Below the pieces are notes generated by a model. That model was given only the letters and a program-made list of their open reading frames with translations, ran no database searches and was not told the origin of the DNA. Below, one piece after another: positions 35,121-44,955 of a stretch of 64,000 nt of DNA; position 1 is the first letter of the stretch; the number at the start of each line of letters is the position of its first letter. The stretch comes from Cohnella abietis (GTDB taxonomy: Bacteria > Bacillota > Bacilli > Paenibacillales > Paenibacillaceae). The translations under genes were made by a program, and so were the position numbers. The DNA is taken from contig NZ_AP019400.1 of assembly GCF_004295585.1 (NCBI RefSeq), positions 3,694,001 through 3,758,000 of the forward strand, in the 5' to 3' direction.

Positions 35121-37772
35121 TTATTCCGATTTCATTGCTTCCGCTTCTTGCTGCAGCTGCTCAATAATGAAGCTGCAATTTATTATCTTTTCCTTTAAAT
35201 CCTGAACCGTATAGTAATAATGATTGCTTGCTTCAAATCCTATCCGGGAATCCGTAATGACTAGATTATACAACTGTAGGACATTATTTGTTTCCTCACA
35301 GACGATCTCGATGAGCTTTCGACAGGTCTTAAGGCGTGTACCCTCTTGTTTCGTTGCAGCATATCGGTTGCGAGCTCTGACGAATTCGATCTGTAAATAT
35401 GTACTGTGGAAATGAAAATAGGCTGCGGAAGCTGCTGTTATTAAGCTATCAAACTCACGCTCAGCTTCAGGAAGTACAAGCTTGCGCGATTTCTCTAGCA
35501 GCTGTAGTCCCTTCTTCCAGCCAAAAGACAGCTTCTTAAACTGCTTGGCGAATACAGACTCCGGGTAAATTCCGCGCCAGCCCTTAAGATCATCATATGG
35601 AAATCCGATCATTGTAGCATCGAATCCAGTAGGCTTCATATAAAGAAGATTGGCCGGCCCGTAATTTTGCGGAGCAGTATATAGGACATTGAGATCAAAC
35701 GGGAATTCTCGAAATGCTCGGCTGAACGCGTTTGTTGCTTTAGCAATCAATTGTCCCGCCTCATTGCCGAATTTCCCTTTCAACAGCGCACCTATTCCTG
35801 TATCTCCCTTGTCGGTATCCCAATAATATTCTGCCGCTAACTCCAGATTGATCGAAGGATAACCGCCTAACGTCCAGCTTAGCATCAAAGCGCTAACACC
35901 AGAAGCATTGAGACGATTAAGATGCTCTTCGAGCTGCTGAAAAACAGGTAGGAACGGTACTGCCGAGCATTCCCACGTATTGTTGAACTGAACCTTAGCA
36001 GCAGTCCGCAGCCCACGGGCGCTCGCCGCCTGCCAGCTATGCAATGACTTCTCCCCCGGTCCCACTATGGACATCGAGTAGTCAATGACCTCTCCCGGTA
36101 TTCCAGCTATACTCGTTTTAATCGCTTCTTCACTGGTACACATAACGATCGCATTATCTGGGAGCGCAGCAATTGCAGTGATTCTATCCTGCTCCGTCCA
36201 CCCGCCATGATTGGACCATCCCCATGTCCAGCACAAAATACGTGCATCTGGCTTCGCATGGGAAGCGCCCTCGGCGATGATTCGATTGACCTCACCAACT
36301 ACCTCACTTACTGCCCGCTGACTACAGCGGGGACAATTCGTCCGACCTCCAGGTGCTCTTGAGTAGCAATTCGTCCAATTCTCCGACATCGTAATAGTAA
36401 TCAGACCAGCTAAACCAGGTACCTCATGAAATAAATGTGAAATACTGCTATGCAGCAGCTTTTGAACATCCGGATGGGAAGTACACAGCATGCCCTGTCC
36501 ATCCTCGGTATGACCTTGCCAGTCAGGCTTATCGGCAAAAAAGGAAACAGGCATTGAACGGGGTTCATTACAATACAAGTAAACACCGATACCGTAATGA
36601 GCAGCTCGTTCTACCAACTGACGAAGGCCGATTATGCGCTTCTCCGAGCCCACAGATAATTCTGGCGCCACATCCCACGGTACCAAGCTGTACAGAACAC
36701 TTTGCAACCAAATCCCATTGATACCCGCTTCAGACAATCTTTCAAGGAGATCGTCTGGGAACGGATTCAACTCAGGTGCTAGAAGTGGATCCCCATATAA
36801 GGCGCTGTAGGAGTATATGATACGTGTATCAAACTTCGTTGTCCTACGGTACTCTCCTGCGATGATATACGGAACCCTGCGTTTTTGCATTTGCAAAGCA
36901 ATCCACTGCAGCCCCCGCATGATCCCAGCATCATCAACAGCACTGATCAATATCTCATTCCTATGAGCATCCGCTGTAATCGTATGACTCTCTGCTAATT
37001 GAGTCCCGTCCGTCACGATTGCAATACGCATGACAGGACCCTCTATGAAAGCCACCGATGGTTGTGAGCATAGTTGGATGTTCCATTTGATTCCCCAAAT
37101 CTGTTCATGCTTAGCTACGAATCGTTTGACCGACGTTTCCACAGCTGAATTCTCCTGTGGACAAACGATTGTCCAGAGCGTGTCAAGCCTGAGCTCTTCC
37201 GGACCCGCTTCCCTCACAGGCTCTACATTCCTTATACTTTCCACCTTATATTGATCAAGAAAATCAAATGGCTGTTCTATCCGTTTCAGCTTTGATGAAG
37301 CTTCCGCCTGCATGTCGAAGTGCTCAGCCAACGTTTCTCTTATTCGCAGAGTTTGTACTCGTTGCTCCAAGCTTAAAGGCTCATATTGGACATGCTCAGT
37401 CCAGGGCTTCATACTGCCTAGCTTAATCCAAAGAAAGTCGTCCTCTTTCAACGTGAAAGCTAGACGTTCCTCTGTCCATCCGAGCAGCTTCAGCAACTGC
37501 TCGATAGAAAGCAGATTCCAGTTCGCGCGGATAATCGTAATATATCCTCTTTCAAGCCATTTCTGCTCGATATTCACTAGTGATTCTTCAAGCCCAAGAT
37601 CACGAGCCTCTTCTCGAATTTGCGCTTCCGTTGCACCTAGAACTTCAGCAATTCTAGCGATAGGCACTAAGCTCCAATTGCGCCATATGACAGCCTGCAT
37701 ACGTGTCGGGAAATATGGAAAATTCAATGCTGGCTTGTCTTGGTTAGCTTGCAGTTCGAGTATCATTGTCAA
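35121..37772 (-). CDS. Large cytoplasmic glycosidase-like protein, family unknown
   Basis: An 883-residue protein without signal peptide. The first 110 residues look helix-turn-helix-like and repeat a pattern ('NWSLVPIARIAEVLGATEAQI', then 'NWNLLSIEQLLKLLGWTEERL'). The central part has 'NEILISAVDDAGIMRGLQWIA' followed by 'GEYRRTTKFDTRIIYSYSAL', typical of the beta-sandwich-plus-barrel arrangement of GH20/GH67/GH84-like and DUF4838 enzymes. The acidic 'TMSENWTNCYSRAPG' segment with NCPRC could hold active-site residues. It overlaps the preceding DUF4838 gene by 4 bases. The substrate would be imported intact by the ABC transporter of this locus. Confidence 0.6.
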   Translation of the reverse strand: MTMILELQANQDKPALNFPYFPTRMQAVIWRNWSLVPIARIAEVLGATEAQIREEARDLGLEESLVNIEQKWLERGYITIIRANWNLLSIEQLLKLLGWTEERLAFTLKEDDFLWIKLGSMKPWTEHVQYEPLSLEQRVQTLRIRETLAEHFDMQAEASSKLKRIEQPFDFLDQYKVESIRNVEPVREAGPEELRLDTLWTIVCPQENSAVETSVKRFVAKHEQIWGIKWNIQLCSQPSVAFIEGPVMRIAIVTDGTQLAESHTITADAHRNEILISAVDDAGIMRGLQWIALQMQKRRVPYIIAGEYRRTTKFDTRIIYSYSALYGDPLLAPELNPFPDDLLERLSEAGINGIWLQSVLYSLVPWDVAPELSVGSEKRIIGLRQLVERAAHYGIGVYLYCNEPRSMPVSFFADKPDWQGHTEDGQGMLCTSHPDVQKLLHSSISHLFHEVPGLAGLITITMSENWTNCYSRAPGGRTNCPRCSQRAVSEVVGEVNRIIAEGASHAKPDARILCWTWGWSNHGGWTEQDRITAIAALPDNAIVMCTSEEAIKTSIAGIPGEVIDYSMSIVGPGEKSLHSWQAASARGLRTAAKVQFNNTWECSAVPFLPVFQQLEEHLNRLNASGVSALMLSWTLGGYPSINLELAAEYYWDTDKGDTGIGALLKGKFGNEAGQLIAKATNAFSRAFREFPFDLNVLYTAPQNYGPANLLYMKPTGFDATMIGFPYDDLKGWRGIYPESVFAKQFKKLSFGWKKGLQLLEKSRKLVLPEAEREFDSLITAASAAYFHFHSTYLQIEFVRARNRYAATKQEGTRLKTCRKLIEIVCEETNNVLQLYNLVITDSRIGFEASNHYYYTVQDLKEKIINCSFIIEQLQQEAEAMKSE

Positions 37773-39736
37773 CCCTCCATTCTCCCTTCAAACCTTTTTG
37801 CAGAGAAAACTTGATCAAATACACCAACAAAATTGTGCACATCAAATACCTGGTGACAGCTGTCCTCTATGTGCCACACACTATTTTTCACGTCCTCCCA
37901 TACACGCTGAGCTTGGACGACATCTTCTCCATCGAGCAGCTCTAAGCCATGATTCAGCTCCTGCCAAATTCCGGCATGAAGCTTAATATATTTCCATGAA
38001 CTGGCGTGACATAGGTTATCCTGCTTACTATTCTTTTCGATCACTGTCTCGAATTGATGAATAAGTGAATTAACGTTCGAAAATAACAATTTACTATCGA
38101 TCTCTTGCCGATCAGATGTCTGATCCAAATTAAGCTCATAATAAAGCTCCGACAGCTTCATCGCATACTCCAAGCATGCCATTCCGTCTCTTCCATAAGC
38201 GCTTATAAAATAATCCTCTGCCATATGACTGAAGCTTAGCTCTTTGTTCCATAATGTTCGGGCCATGACCGACATAGGAAGCCCGTTTGGAAAGAAGGAT
38301 CTCTGGACCTGACAGCTGACAAATCCGTTCAGATCAAGCTGTTCCAAATGAAGGATATCTTCATACAATACTTTTGCAATTTGTAAATAACCGGGATCTT
38401 TTTGATGCGCCCACATGAAATGGTAGTCGAAATCAAAGCTGTCGCCTTGAAAATGATTCCCCCAAGCCTTAAGATAGCTTACATTCCCTTCCACGGCTTG
38501 CGGTAAATCCAGCTTATTTCTTACAAACGTCGGAACATCTGGAACACTACCAATCGAAGCGAATGATTGCCGATATGTGCGAGTTATCGGAGCGAATTGC
38601 AGAACGAAACGGTCTGGATTGACAATCCTTTCATTCTCGGGTGGCCACATAAGCTCATGATAGATGAGAAAGACAATGCGGGTTCCCAGCCCTCGATTCG
38701 TCAAGGCCATGTCTAATTCATTCATTAGCTTGATATACAAATCGGAAGGCGTTTCAAGAATACATCGCTCGCATTCGCATTGATTATTGGAGCCGTCCGA
38801 CAACCAAACGTGCAGTAAATCAACCTCCGGATGCAAGGATGCATAGAGTTCGATTTCCTTGACCATTTTGCTGCGGGCTTCAGGTTTCGAATAACAAAGC
38901 TCCGTGTTAATAGGGATTCCTTCCCACAATTCACGTTTACCGTTCACTTGAGCGAAAAACGGAATGATCTCAGGATCAATCTCCTCTTCCCATTTCTCCC
39001 AGCTAAGCCCCTGAATACCAAAAGGAGCGCATGTCCACCCATGCCCAACAGCTTGATAGATCATTCCTCTTTTTTGAATCTCATGCTTAGCCGCAGCGAC
39101 ATATGTTCTTGCTGATTCCACATCGAAATCCTCAGTGGGACTCTTATGTGGGTTATTCAAATGACTGTACCAACGTTCAAAGAAGTGATAGGCTTCTCTG
39201 AATTGAATAAAATAGCTGTTGAATCCCACCTTTGCCATCCAATCTATCATCTCGGTGATATGTTCAACACCAACTGCGCCTTCTATACATATTCCTCTAT
39301 ATCGATAAGAAGCTCGCTCCTGCACGTTTATGGTGAAGGACCTAAAATCCGTATGCGGCAAATATTCACCATCCACTCCCGGCCTCACCCATCTGCAGCC
39401 CAGTTCAAACAAGAAGCGATAGACCGAAAGAAGTACGCTACGTGGATTTACCCCGGTTACCCAACCATTTCCGTGAGAGACATCGATCATTATTTCATCA
39501 TCGTAAGGATTCTGTTCACTAGAAGTGAATGTAGTAGCAAGAAAATCGTTGGATAATCCAACCCACAGACCATTTTCTCTATTGTCATACTTTTCTACAA
39601 TTTTGAGAGTTATGATACAGTTTGAAACCACTCCCAAGTAACGGACTAATTCTTCTGCTGCAAAATGAATCGTTTGATTATCATGTTCAACCACATAAAC
39701 ACAATTGTCCTGCTGAAGGTTTAATTCTCTGAACAT
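37769..39736 (-). CDS. DUF4838-domain protein, GH20-like
   Basis: A 655-residue cytoplasmic protein. An N-terminal domain with 'NQTIHFAAEELVRYLGVVSN' and 'NPRSVLLSVYRFLFELGCRWVRPG' is the usual accessory domain of GH20/GH67-type enzymes. The DUF4838 hallmark 'VWLSDGSNNQCECERC' follows near residue 320. Family enzymes are predicted glycosidases, but few are characterised. Start is at 39736; the stop overlaps the next start (ATGA). It is translated with the 883-residue protein, suggesting that they act together. Confidence 0.75.
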   Translation of the reverse strand: MFRELNLQQDNCVYVVEHDNQTIHFAAEELVRYLGVVSNCIITLKIVEKYDNRENGLWVGLSNDFLATTFTSSEQNPYDDEIMIDVSHGNGWVTGVNPRSVLLSVYRFLFELGCRWVRPGVDGEYLPHTDFRSFTINVQERASYRYRGICIEGAVGVEHITEMIDWMAKVGFNSYFIQFREAYHFFERWYSHLNNPHKSPTEDFDVESARTYVAAAKHEIQKRGMIYQAVGHGWTCAPFGIQGLSWEKWEEEIDPEIIPFFAQVNGKRELWEGIPINTELCYSKPEARSKMVKEIELYASLHPEVDLLHVWLSDGSNNQCECERCILETPSDLYIKLMNELDMALTNRGLGTRIVFLIYHELMWPPENERIVNPDRFVLQFAPITRTYRQSFASIGSVPDVPTFVRNKLDLPQAVEGNVSYLKAWGNHFQGDSFDFDYHFMWAHQKDPGYLQIAKVLYEDILHLEQLDLNGFVSCQVQRSFFPNGLPMSVMARTLWNKELSFSHMAEDYFISAYGRDGMACLEYAMKLSELYYELNLDQTSDRQEIDSKLLFSNVNSLIHQFETVIEKNSKQDNLCHASSWKYIKLHAGIWQELNHGLELLDGEDVVQAQRVWEDVKNSVWHIEDSCHQVFDVHNFVGVFDQVFSAKRFEGRMEG

Positions 39737-39748
39737 CTACTCTCCCCC

Positions 39749-40759
39749 TCACAACATTGCCTCTCCAAGCACAATTTCTTGCCCTTTCTCACACGAAGTA
39801 ACGATCGCGTCGGCGACTTCAACCCCATGAACGGCATCGGCGAACGAAATAACGGAAGGCTCTTCACCCTGTGCTATACAGCGGCAAATATAGGTCAATT
39901 GCTCACGTAAGCTTCCTATTGTTTGCCCATGAAGGTTCACATGAATATTCATATCAGGTGTTAGTCTGCCTCCGCCATCCCATATGTGCAAGCCCGAAAG
40001 GCTCGATTCGAAGTGTGCCGTTCCACTTTGACCGATCACTTCGATCGCGTCGGCAATTTCAATGCCTGCCGCGTCAGGCGTCATCCAGTTGCTATGAAGG
40101 ACGGCAATCGCACCGTTCTCGAATTCTAGATTTGCCCAAAGCACTTCAGGAGAGGAGGAGTCTGATACCGTTCTTCCGTAAGCCTTTACCTTCTTGACCC
40201 GACAACCGGCATACCAAATGGCCAAATCAATATCATGTATCATTAGCTCGTAAACCGTATGCACGCGCTTAAAGGTGTCGAATAAAAAGTTCTCCCTGGC
40301 CCGTTTCATATACATACTCACCGGAGTACCGACCTTACCTGACTGAATCGCCTCTTTGATCGCCGCATAACGGGGATCGAAGCGGAGTAAATGACCAGGA
40401 AGCAGCAGCTTACCGCTGTCTGCGGCGGCAGCCTGCATTTCCCGTGCCTCTTCAGGCCTAGTCGTTACCGGCTTCTCGACAAGGACATGCTTACCCGAGC
40501 GAAGCGCTTTCAATGTTGGTTCCAGATGTTGACTTTCGAAGGTAACTACACTGATTAAATCGATATCATCATTTAGAATCAGGTCATCCTCATTGGAATA
40601 AAGCTGCTTAATGCGGTATTTCTGCCCGGCTAGCTCCAGCTTCTCTGGCGACTTATCGCAGACAGCCACAACCTCCACTTGCCCGAGCGAGCAAAAGGCT
40701 TCGAGATGATTCATCCCCCATCTACCCAAGCCAAGAATACCTACTTTCACTTTGTCCAT
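39749..40759 (-). CDS. Gfo/Idh/MocA-family oxidoreductase
   Basis: A 336-residue NAD(P)-dependent oxidoreductase. N-terminal Rossmann motif 'GILGLGRWGMNHLEAF', then 'VLVEKPVTTRPEEA' (the EKP motif of this family) and a C-terminal alpha/beta domain. Members oxidise sugar, inositol or sugar-acid hydroxyls. In the operon it lies between the metallo-beta-lactamase-like hydrolase and the DUF4838 protein, consistent with work on a carbohydrate released by those enzymes. Confidence 0.85.
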   Translation of the reverse strand: MDKVKVGILGLGRWGMNHLEAFCSLGQVEVVAVCDKSPEKLELAGQKYRIKQLYSNEDDLILNDDIDLISVVTFESQHLEPTLKALRSGKHVLVEKPVTTRPEEAREMQAAAADSGKLLLPGHLLRFDPRYAAIKEAIQSGKVGTPVSMYMKRARENFLFDTFKRVHTVYELMIHDIDLAIWYAGCRVKKVKAYGRTVSDSSSPEVLWANLEFENGAIAVLHSNWMTPDAAGIEIADAIEVIGQSGTAHFESSLSGLHIWDGGGRLTPDMNIHVNLHGQTIGSLREQLTYICRCIAQGEEPSVISFADAVHGVEVADAIVTSCEKGQEIVLGEAML

Positions 40760-40774
40760 TATTTGACTCCCTCT

Positions 40775-41518
40775 CTATAAATTCGGCGGAACCTCTAACC
40801 GTTCAAAGCATGCCTGTGCATACTCAACATGCTTCCAAGCATCGCTCAACAGAAACATGCCATGCCCCGGAAAAAGGCAGTCGATATGGAGTTGGTGTAG
40901 TTTGGCGACCGTATCCGCATATTCGGAAATGTTACAATCCCAGATGTTCTGGATAACGACCTTTCCTCCAGCAAAAACAGTGTCCCCGCTAAACAACAGC
41001 TTTCTCCCATTCCTCTCAAACAGAAGAGCAATATGTCCCCGTGCGTGGCCCGGCGTATCGATTACCTTCAGTACGATATCTCCAATGACAATCTCATCAT
41101 TCTCTATTACAGCTTGGGCAACAGTGCATGGAGGAAATTGGTAATCCTTCGGATACACATTTGCTTTTACCGCAGCAGTGATGCTTACCTTATCTCTGTC
41201 GCCCTGTTCAATCCACGGTTGAATTTCCTTTGAAGTTATAACCGCAATACCATATTGACGTTGAAAATAAGCAGCACCTGCCGCATGATCGCCATGTCCG
41301 TGGGTAAGCACCAAATACTTGATTTGTGAGGGAGCGATACCTATGCGTTCTATATTCGCCACGATCCGCTCTGGATTCATTCCGCCACCTGCATCAATCA
41401 ACGCATACTCCCCATTGCCTCCATCCAGCAAATAGACATTGCAATCCATCGAATCGCTGATTTGTGCGCCAAATTTACCGCTTCCGACCATGAAAATACC
41501 CTCGTCGAGCATAATCAT
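40775..41518 (-). CDS. Metallo-beta-lactamase-fold hydrolase
   Basis: About 247 residues with the HxHxDH motif 'LTHGHGDHAAGAAYF', 'DTPGHARGHIALLF' and a second metal set at 'LFSGDTVFAGG' and 'FPGHGM'. It would hydrolyse a thioester, lactone or ester. The start ATG at 41518 overlaps the stop of ridA (TCATGA), so translation is coupled; an alternative ATG at 41491 has GAGG upstream. In this locus it may open a lactone or thioester from a sugar-acid intermediate, which is inference. Confidence 0.8.
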   Translation of the reverse strand: MIMLDEGIFMVGSGKFGAQISDSMDCNVYLLDGGNGEYALIDAGGGMNPERIVANIERIGIAPSQIKYLVLTHGHGDHAAGAAYFQRQYGIAVITSKEIQPWIEQGDRDKVSITAAVKANVYPKDYQFPPCTVAQAVIENDEIVIGDIVLKVIDTPGHARGHIALLFERNGRKLLFSGDTVFAGGKVVIQNIWDCNISEYADTVAKLHQLHIDCLFPGHGMFLLSDAWKHVEYAQACFERLEVPPNL

Positions 41519-41904
41519 GACGGAATGTAGGCAATACACTCAATTTCCACACGCATACCAGTAGGAAATTTGCCAATTTCAATCGTGCTTCGGGCTGGCG
41601 GTTCTTCTTGGAAGAATTTACGGTAAGTCCGATTGTATGCCTCAAATTCGTTAAGGTCATCAATAAAGGAAGTCACCTTAACGACATGCTCTAATGAAGT
41701 TCCGGCTGCCTGCAAAATTTCACCCATATATTCGAGAACGATGCGTGTCTGCTGTTCCATATCTCCCGGGAACAACACCTCACCCGTCACGGTATCAAAT
41801 GGACATGTTCCAGCCAGATAGACCATTTCTCCAAGCTTTACGGCTTGAGAATAAGCACCGCTTGGTTTCGGTGCCTTATCTGTATATATCATTACTTTTC
41901 TCAT
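41515..41904 (-). CDS. ridA: RidA/YjgF-family enamine/imine deaminase
   Basis: A 129-residue protein with 'APKPSGAYSQAVKLGEMVYL' followed by 'AGTCPFDTVTGEV', and 'RSTIEIGKFPTGMRVEIECIAY' near the end, including the conserved Arg and Glu. RidA proteins deaminate reactive 2-aminoacrylate-like imines that PLP enzymes release. It is in the same operon as a class V PLP aminotransferase-type gene, which could be the source of such an imine. Confidence 0.85.
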   Translation of the reverse strand: MRKVMIYTDKAPKPSGAYSQAVKLGEMVYLAGTCPFDTVTGEVLFPGDMEQQTRIVLEYMGEILQAAGTSLEHVVKVTSFIDDLNEFEAYNRTYRKFFQEEPPARSTIEIGKFPTGMRVEIECIAYIPS

Positions 41905-41906
41905 CG

Positions 41907-43097
41907 CTAGCCTCTCTCCTCTTTATTTCCCTTATAGGAACAAGCCAATTGATAATAAAATTCAGCTGCCTGCACAACCTCATCAACTGGAACCCATTCT
42001 TCGGCAGAATGCGCCTGCTCGATCGAGCCCGGACCATATACAATAGAAGGAATGCCTTTCCATGCTTGAAGCTTGCTTGCATTGCTTCCATACGTAACGC
42101 CACGCAATGATGAATTCATGCCAAGCATTTCGGCAACCTGCTGCGCCGATCGTACAACTGCAGCATCATGTGGTGTGTTTAATGCGGGATCGAGCAGCAG
42201 TGGTTCTATGGTTAACCTCATTTCGCTCAGATCTGTCCTTATATCCCTTTCAAATTCAGATAATACTTGCTCCGGCGACTCCCCCGGTACAATACGGCGA
42301 TCCACACTAATTTCACAGGCTTCCGGAACGATGTTAATCTGACTGCCGCCGCTGATCGTGCTCACAACAATCGTTGGTTTCCCGCACAATTCACTTTTAA
42401 CCGTCGCCAGCTCCGGCTCCACGCGCTCCCGTATATATCGGACGACGTCCATCATGGCATAGACTGCATTCTCTCCCTTATGCGGAACCGAGCTATGTGC
42501 GGACTTACCGTGCGCCTGCACAGTAAATCGAGCACAACCTTTATGCTCCACGACGATGCCAAGCTCTGTCGGCTCACCAACAACAGCCCCCGATAACGGA
42601 ATATCAAGCGACATGAAATTTATTAGTCCCCGGAAGACGTATTCCTCGTCAACAGAAGCGCAGAAAATAAGATCTGCGTTCAGAAGCTCCGGATGCTGCG
42701 CACATCTCTCCATCATGTGAATCATCCCGGCCAATGCACCCTTCGTGTCGCAAGCTCCCCTACCATACAACCGACCTTCACGATAAATAGGTTTAAGTGC
42801 ATTCTCCATGCTCCCTATTGAAACGGTATCCATGTGAGCCTCGAATAGCAAAGCTGATTCCGGTTTACCTACCCGCAATTCAGCGATAATATTGTCACGT
42901 CCATCAACAACAGGCTGCCGGGTAACCTGCAAACCCGCCTTACGCATACGCTCCTCGATATAATCAGCAACGTCTCGCTCTCCTCGCGCATCCTTCTCAT
43001 AATGCGGGTTTACGCTTTGGATGCGCAGCAGATCTTCAAGAATCGTTACAGATGGATGTGATGCACTTTCGGTATCAACCGCTGATGATAAATCCAC
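41907..43097 (-). CDS. M20-family metallopeptidase/deacylase (ArgE/DapE-like)
   Basis: About 396 residues. 'FEAHMDTVSIGS' and 'YGRGACDTKGALAGM' give the first and bridging metal ligands, 'SVDEEYVFRG' gives the catalytic and metal Glu, and 'VGEPTELGIVVEHKG' leads into the dimerisation domain. The family removes acyl groups from N-acyl amino acids or amino sugars, or cleaves dipeptides. GTG 43097 follows AGGAGTGAGAAGG; the frame is open to 43118 into the GntR gene. A deacylase next to an aminotransferase and RidA fits breakdown of an N-acylated amino sugar or opine. Confidence 0.85.
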   Translation of the reverse strand: MDLSSAVDTESASHPSVTILEDLLRIQSVNPHYEKDARGERDVADYIEERMRKAGLQVTRQPVVDGRDNIIAELRVGKPESALLFEAHMDTVSIGSMENALKPIYREGRLYGRGACDTKGALAGMIHMMERCAQHPELLNADLIFCASVDEEYVFRGLINFMSLDIPLSGAVVGEPTELGIVVEHKGCARFTVQAHGKSAHSSVPHKGENAVYAMMDVVRYIRERVEPELATVKSELCGKPTIVVSTISGGSQINIVPEACEISVDRRIVPGESPEQVLSEFERDIRTDLSEMRLTIEPLLLDPALNTPHDAAVVRSAQQVAEMLGMNSSLRGVTYGSNASKLQAWKGIPSIVYGPGSIEQAHSAEEWVPVDEVVQAAEFYYQLACSYKGNKEERG

Positions 43098-43108
43098 CCT
43101 TCTCACTC

Positions 43109-43810
43109 CTAGAGCCAATTAATATTATCGAATGACCAATCCTTAGTCTCAGGTAGCTCCCTGAATTCGTTGAACGAACGAAAAATATGTTGGCGCATCA
43201 CCTTCTCCGCGTAATCCGGATTGCGGCTTACAAGCGCTTCGATAAGCTCCGCATGCTGCTCGACTTCCTTCTTCTTCGTGGATACCCGTCCAACAATTCG
43301 AGCGGCAAGCGCAATATGGAAGGTAATGGAGTCGTAGCTGGCACTTAACCGGGATTGATTGGACAACCGAACGATGCTTTGATGAATATAACTAGACTCC
43401 TGTAGCAAGGAATCGACTGCGTCGTCTTCCAGCTTCTTCTTCATCTCCTCGAAGTGCTGCACCAACGCCTCTATTTGTCTATCGGTTGCAAGCTGAACGG
43501 CGAGCCGGATCGCTAGCCCTTCCAGCATGGAGCGGAGAGAATACACTTCGTATATATCCTTCATATCAAATGTACGCACCATCGGTCCCTTGTTCGGCAC
43601 AATCGTAATGATGCCTTCACCGGACAATAAACGGATTGCCTCCCGAACCGGTGTCTGGCTAACGCCAAGCTCCTTTGCGACTTTCGTTTCCACGATGCGG
43701 TCGCCTGGATAGAGTCTCCCATCTAGAATTTGCTGCTTAATATACTCTGCCAAATCCGTGCTCAAGCTTTGTTTATCCAAAAAGGTTTGTCTCGTTATCG
43801 GTACTTTCAT
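43109..43810 (-). CDS. GntR-family regulator, FadR/FCD subgroup
   Basis: A 233-residue regulator. N-terminal winged helix 'LYPGDRIVETKVAKELGVSQ' followed by 'TPVREAIRLLSGEGII', then an all-helical FCD ligand domain. Such proteins sense organic acids or sugar acids. It sits inside the catabolic operon and presumably controls part of it. The palindrome GGTATACC at 43812-43819 lies immediately before its ATG and could be its own operator; the ribosome binding site is weak. Confidence 0.85.
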   Translation of the reverse strand: MKVPITRQTFLDKQSLSTDLAEYIKQQILDGRLYPGDRIVETKVAKELGVSQTPVREAIRLLSGEGIITIVPNKGPMVRTFDMKDIYEVYSLRSMLEGLAIRLAVQLATDRQIEALVQHFEEMKKKLEDDAVDSLLQESSYIHQSIVRLSNQSRLSASYDSITFHIALAARIVGRVSTKKKEVEQHAELIEALVSRNPDYAEKVMRQHIFRSFNEFRELPETKDWSFDNINWL

Positions 43811-43917
43811 AGGTATACCAGCTTTCCAAAGCGAAATTTATTCTGCGTCAGTATATGACTTCATACAAATTAGCTAACACAGGATGTTCGAGCCATGGCC
43901 AGCCTGCCAAATCACCG

Positions 43918-44940
43918 TTAAGGCTTTAGCAAAATTTTTCCTTTCGTCACCTTGCCGGCAACCAAATCCGCAAATGCCTGCGCCCCCTCGGCAAGCGGTC
44001 GAATTTCCGTCCAGCCTTCCTCTGTTATTTTCCCTGCGATCAGCAAATCTACGGCATCCTGAAAATCCTGGCGCGTATAACAGAACGATCCTAATATCTC
44101 GATTTCACTACGTATCAATTGATTAATAGGTAATACCGTTTCATCGATCCCAAGGCCAATGTTCATCAACGTTCCGCCTGGATTGAGCAGCTTCATCGCT
44201 GTTTCTCTGGTCAATTGGAAGCCAGCAGCATCAATTACCACATCGATCCCTTTGGATCCAAACACTTGCTTCGTCCGCTCTTCAAGATTGTCCTCGCGCG
44301 CATTTGCTGTTTCATCAATCCCGACACTTCGGCTCATCTTCAATCTTTCCTCGTTCGTATCGACAATCATGACCTTCGATGCCCCAAGCAGTAATGCTGT
44401 TTTGGCGCATAGCAAGCCTATTCCACCAGCACCGAAGACAACAACATGGGCAAATGTATGGCGTTCCATCGCTCTTCGAGTCGCCCGCAGAGAGCATGCA
44501 AGGGGTTCGGCAAGAGCAGCGCGATAAAAGCTCATCGATTCGGGAACGACAACTATAGTCTCGACGGGTACAACCGCCCACTCTGCAAAAGCCCCCGGTC
44601 GATGAATGCCTATTATTCTTCTGCTCTTGCACAATTGGGGTAAAGCTCTCCGGCAGCTAACGCATTCTCCGCAAGAGAGAAGCGGGTTAACAACCATTTT
44701 CTTACCTATTAACGTTTTATTTTTCTCGTCGCCGACCTGCTCTACAATCCCGCTAAACTCATGTCCCATAATCAAAGGAGGGGTGCGAAGACTGTTATGT
44801 CCCAAATACCCTTCGATTTCCGAGCCGCAAATTCCGACTGCCTCGATACGTACTAGAGCTTCATTAACTAAGGGAATAGGGCGCTCCCGATCTTCCCAGT
44901 CCATTCTTTCCGCAGCATTCCATACTAACGCTTTCATCAT
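43918..44940 (-). CDS. Zinc-dependent medium-chain alcohol/polyol dehydrogenase
   Basis: A 340-residue MDR enzyme. 'ICGSEIEGYLG' (catalytic Zn Cys), 'MGHEFSGIVEQVG' (Zn His-Glu), 'LLSCGECVSCRRALPQLC' (structural zinc Cys) and the NAD motif 'VFGAGGIGLLCAKTALLLGA' are all present. Family relatives are threonine, sorbitol and galactitol-phosphate dehydrogenases. GGAGG stands 7 bases before the tandem ATG at 44940. Downstream is the GntR gene, 107 bases away. Confidence 0.85.
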   Translation of the reverse strand: MMKALVWNAAERMDWEDRERPIPLVNEALVRIEAVGICGSEIEGYLGHNSLRTPPLIMGHEFSGIVEQVGDEKNKTLIGKKMVVNPLLSCGECVSCRRALPQLCKSRRIIGIHRPGAFAEWAVVPVETIVVVPESMSFYRAALAEPLACSLRATRRAMERHTFAHVVVFGAGGIGLLCAKTALLLGASKVMIVDTNEERLKMSRSVGIDETANAREDNLEERTKQVFGSKGIDVVIDAAGFQLTRETAMKLLNPGGTLMNIGLGIDETVLPINQLIRSEIEILGSFCYTRQDFQDAVDLLIAGKITEEGWTEIRPLAEGAQAFADLVAGKVTKGKILLKP

Positions 44941-44955
44941 CCGAGTACCTCCACA

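Noticed and set aside
37312..37986. 224-codon plus-strand frame
   Set aside because: Lies antisense within two well-supported minus-strand genes and has no ribosome binding site.
39146..39556. 136-codon plus-strand frame
   Set aside because: Antisense shadow of the DUF4838 gene.
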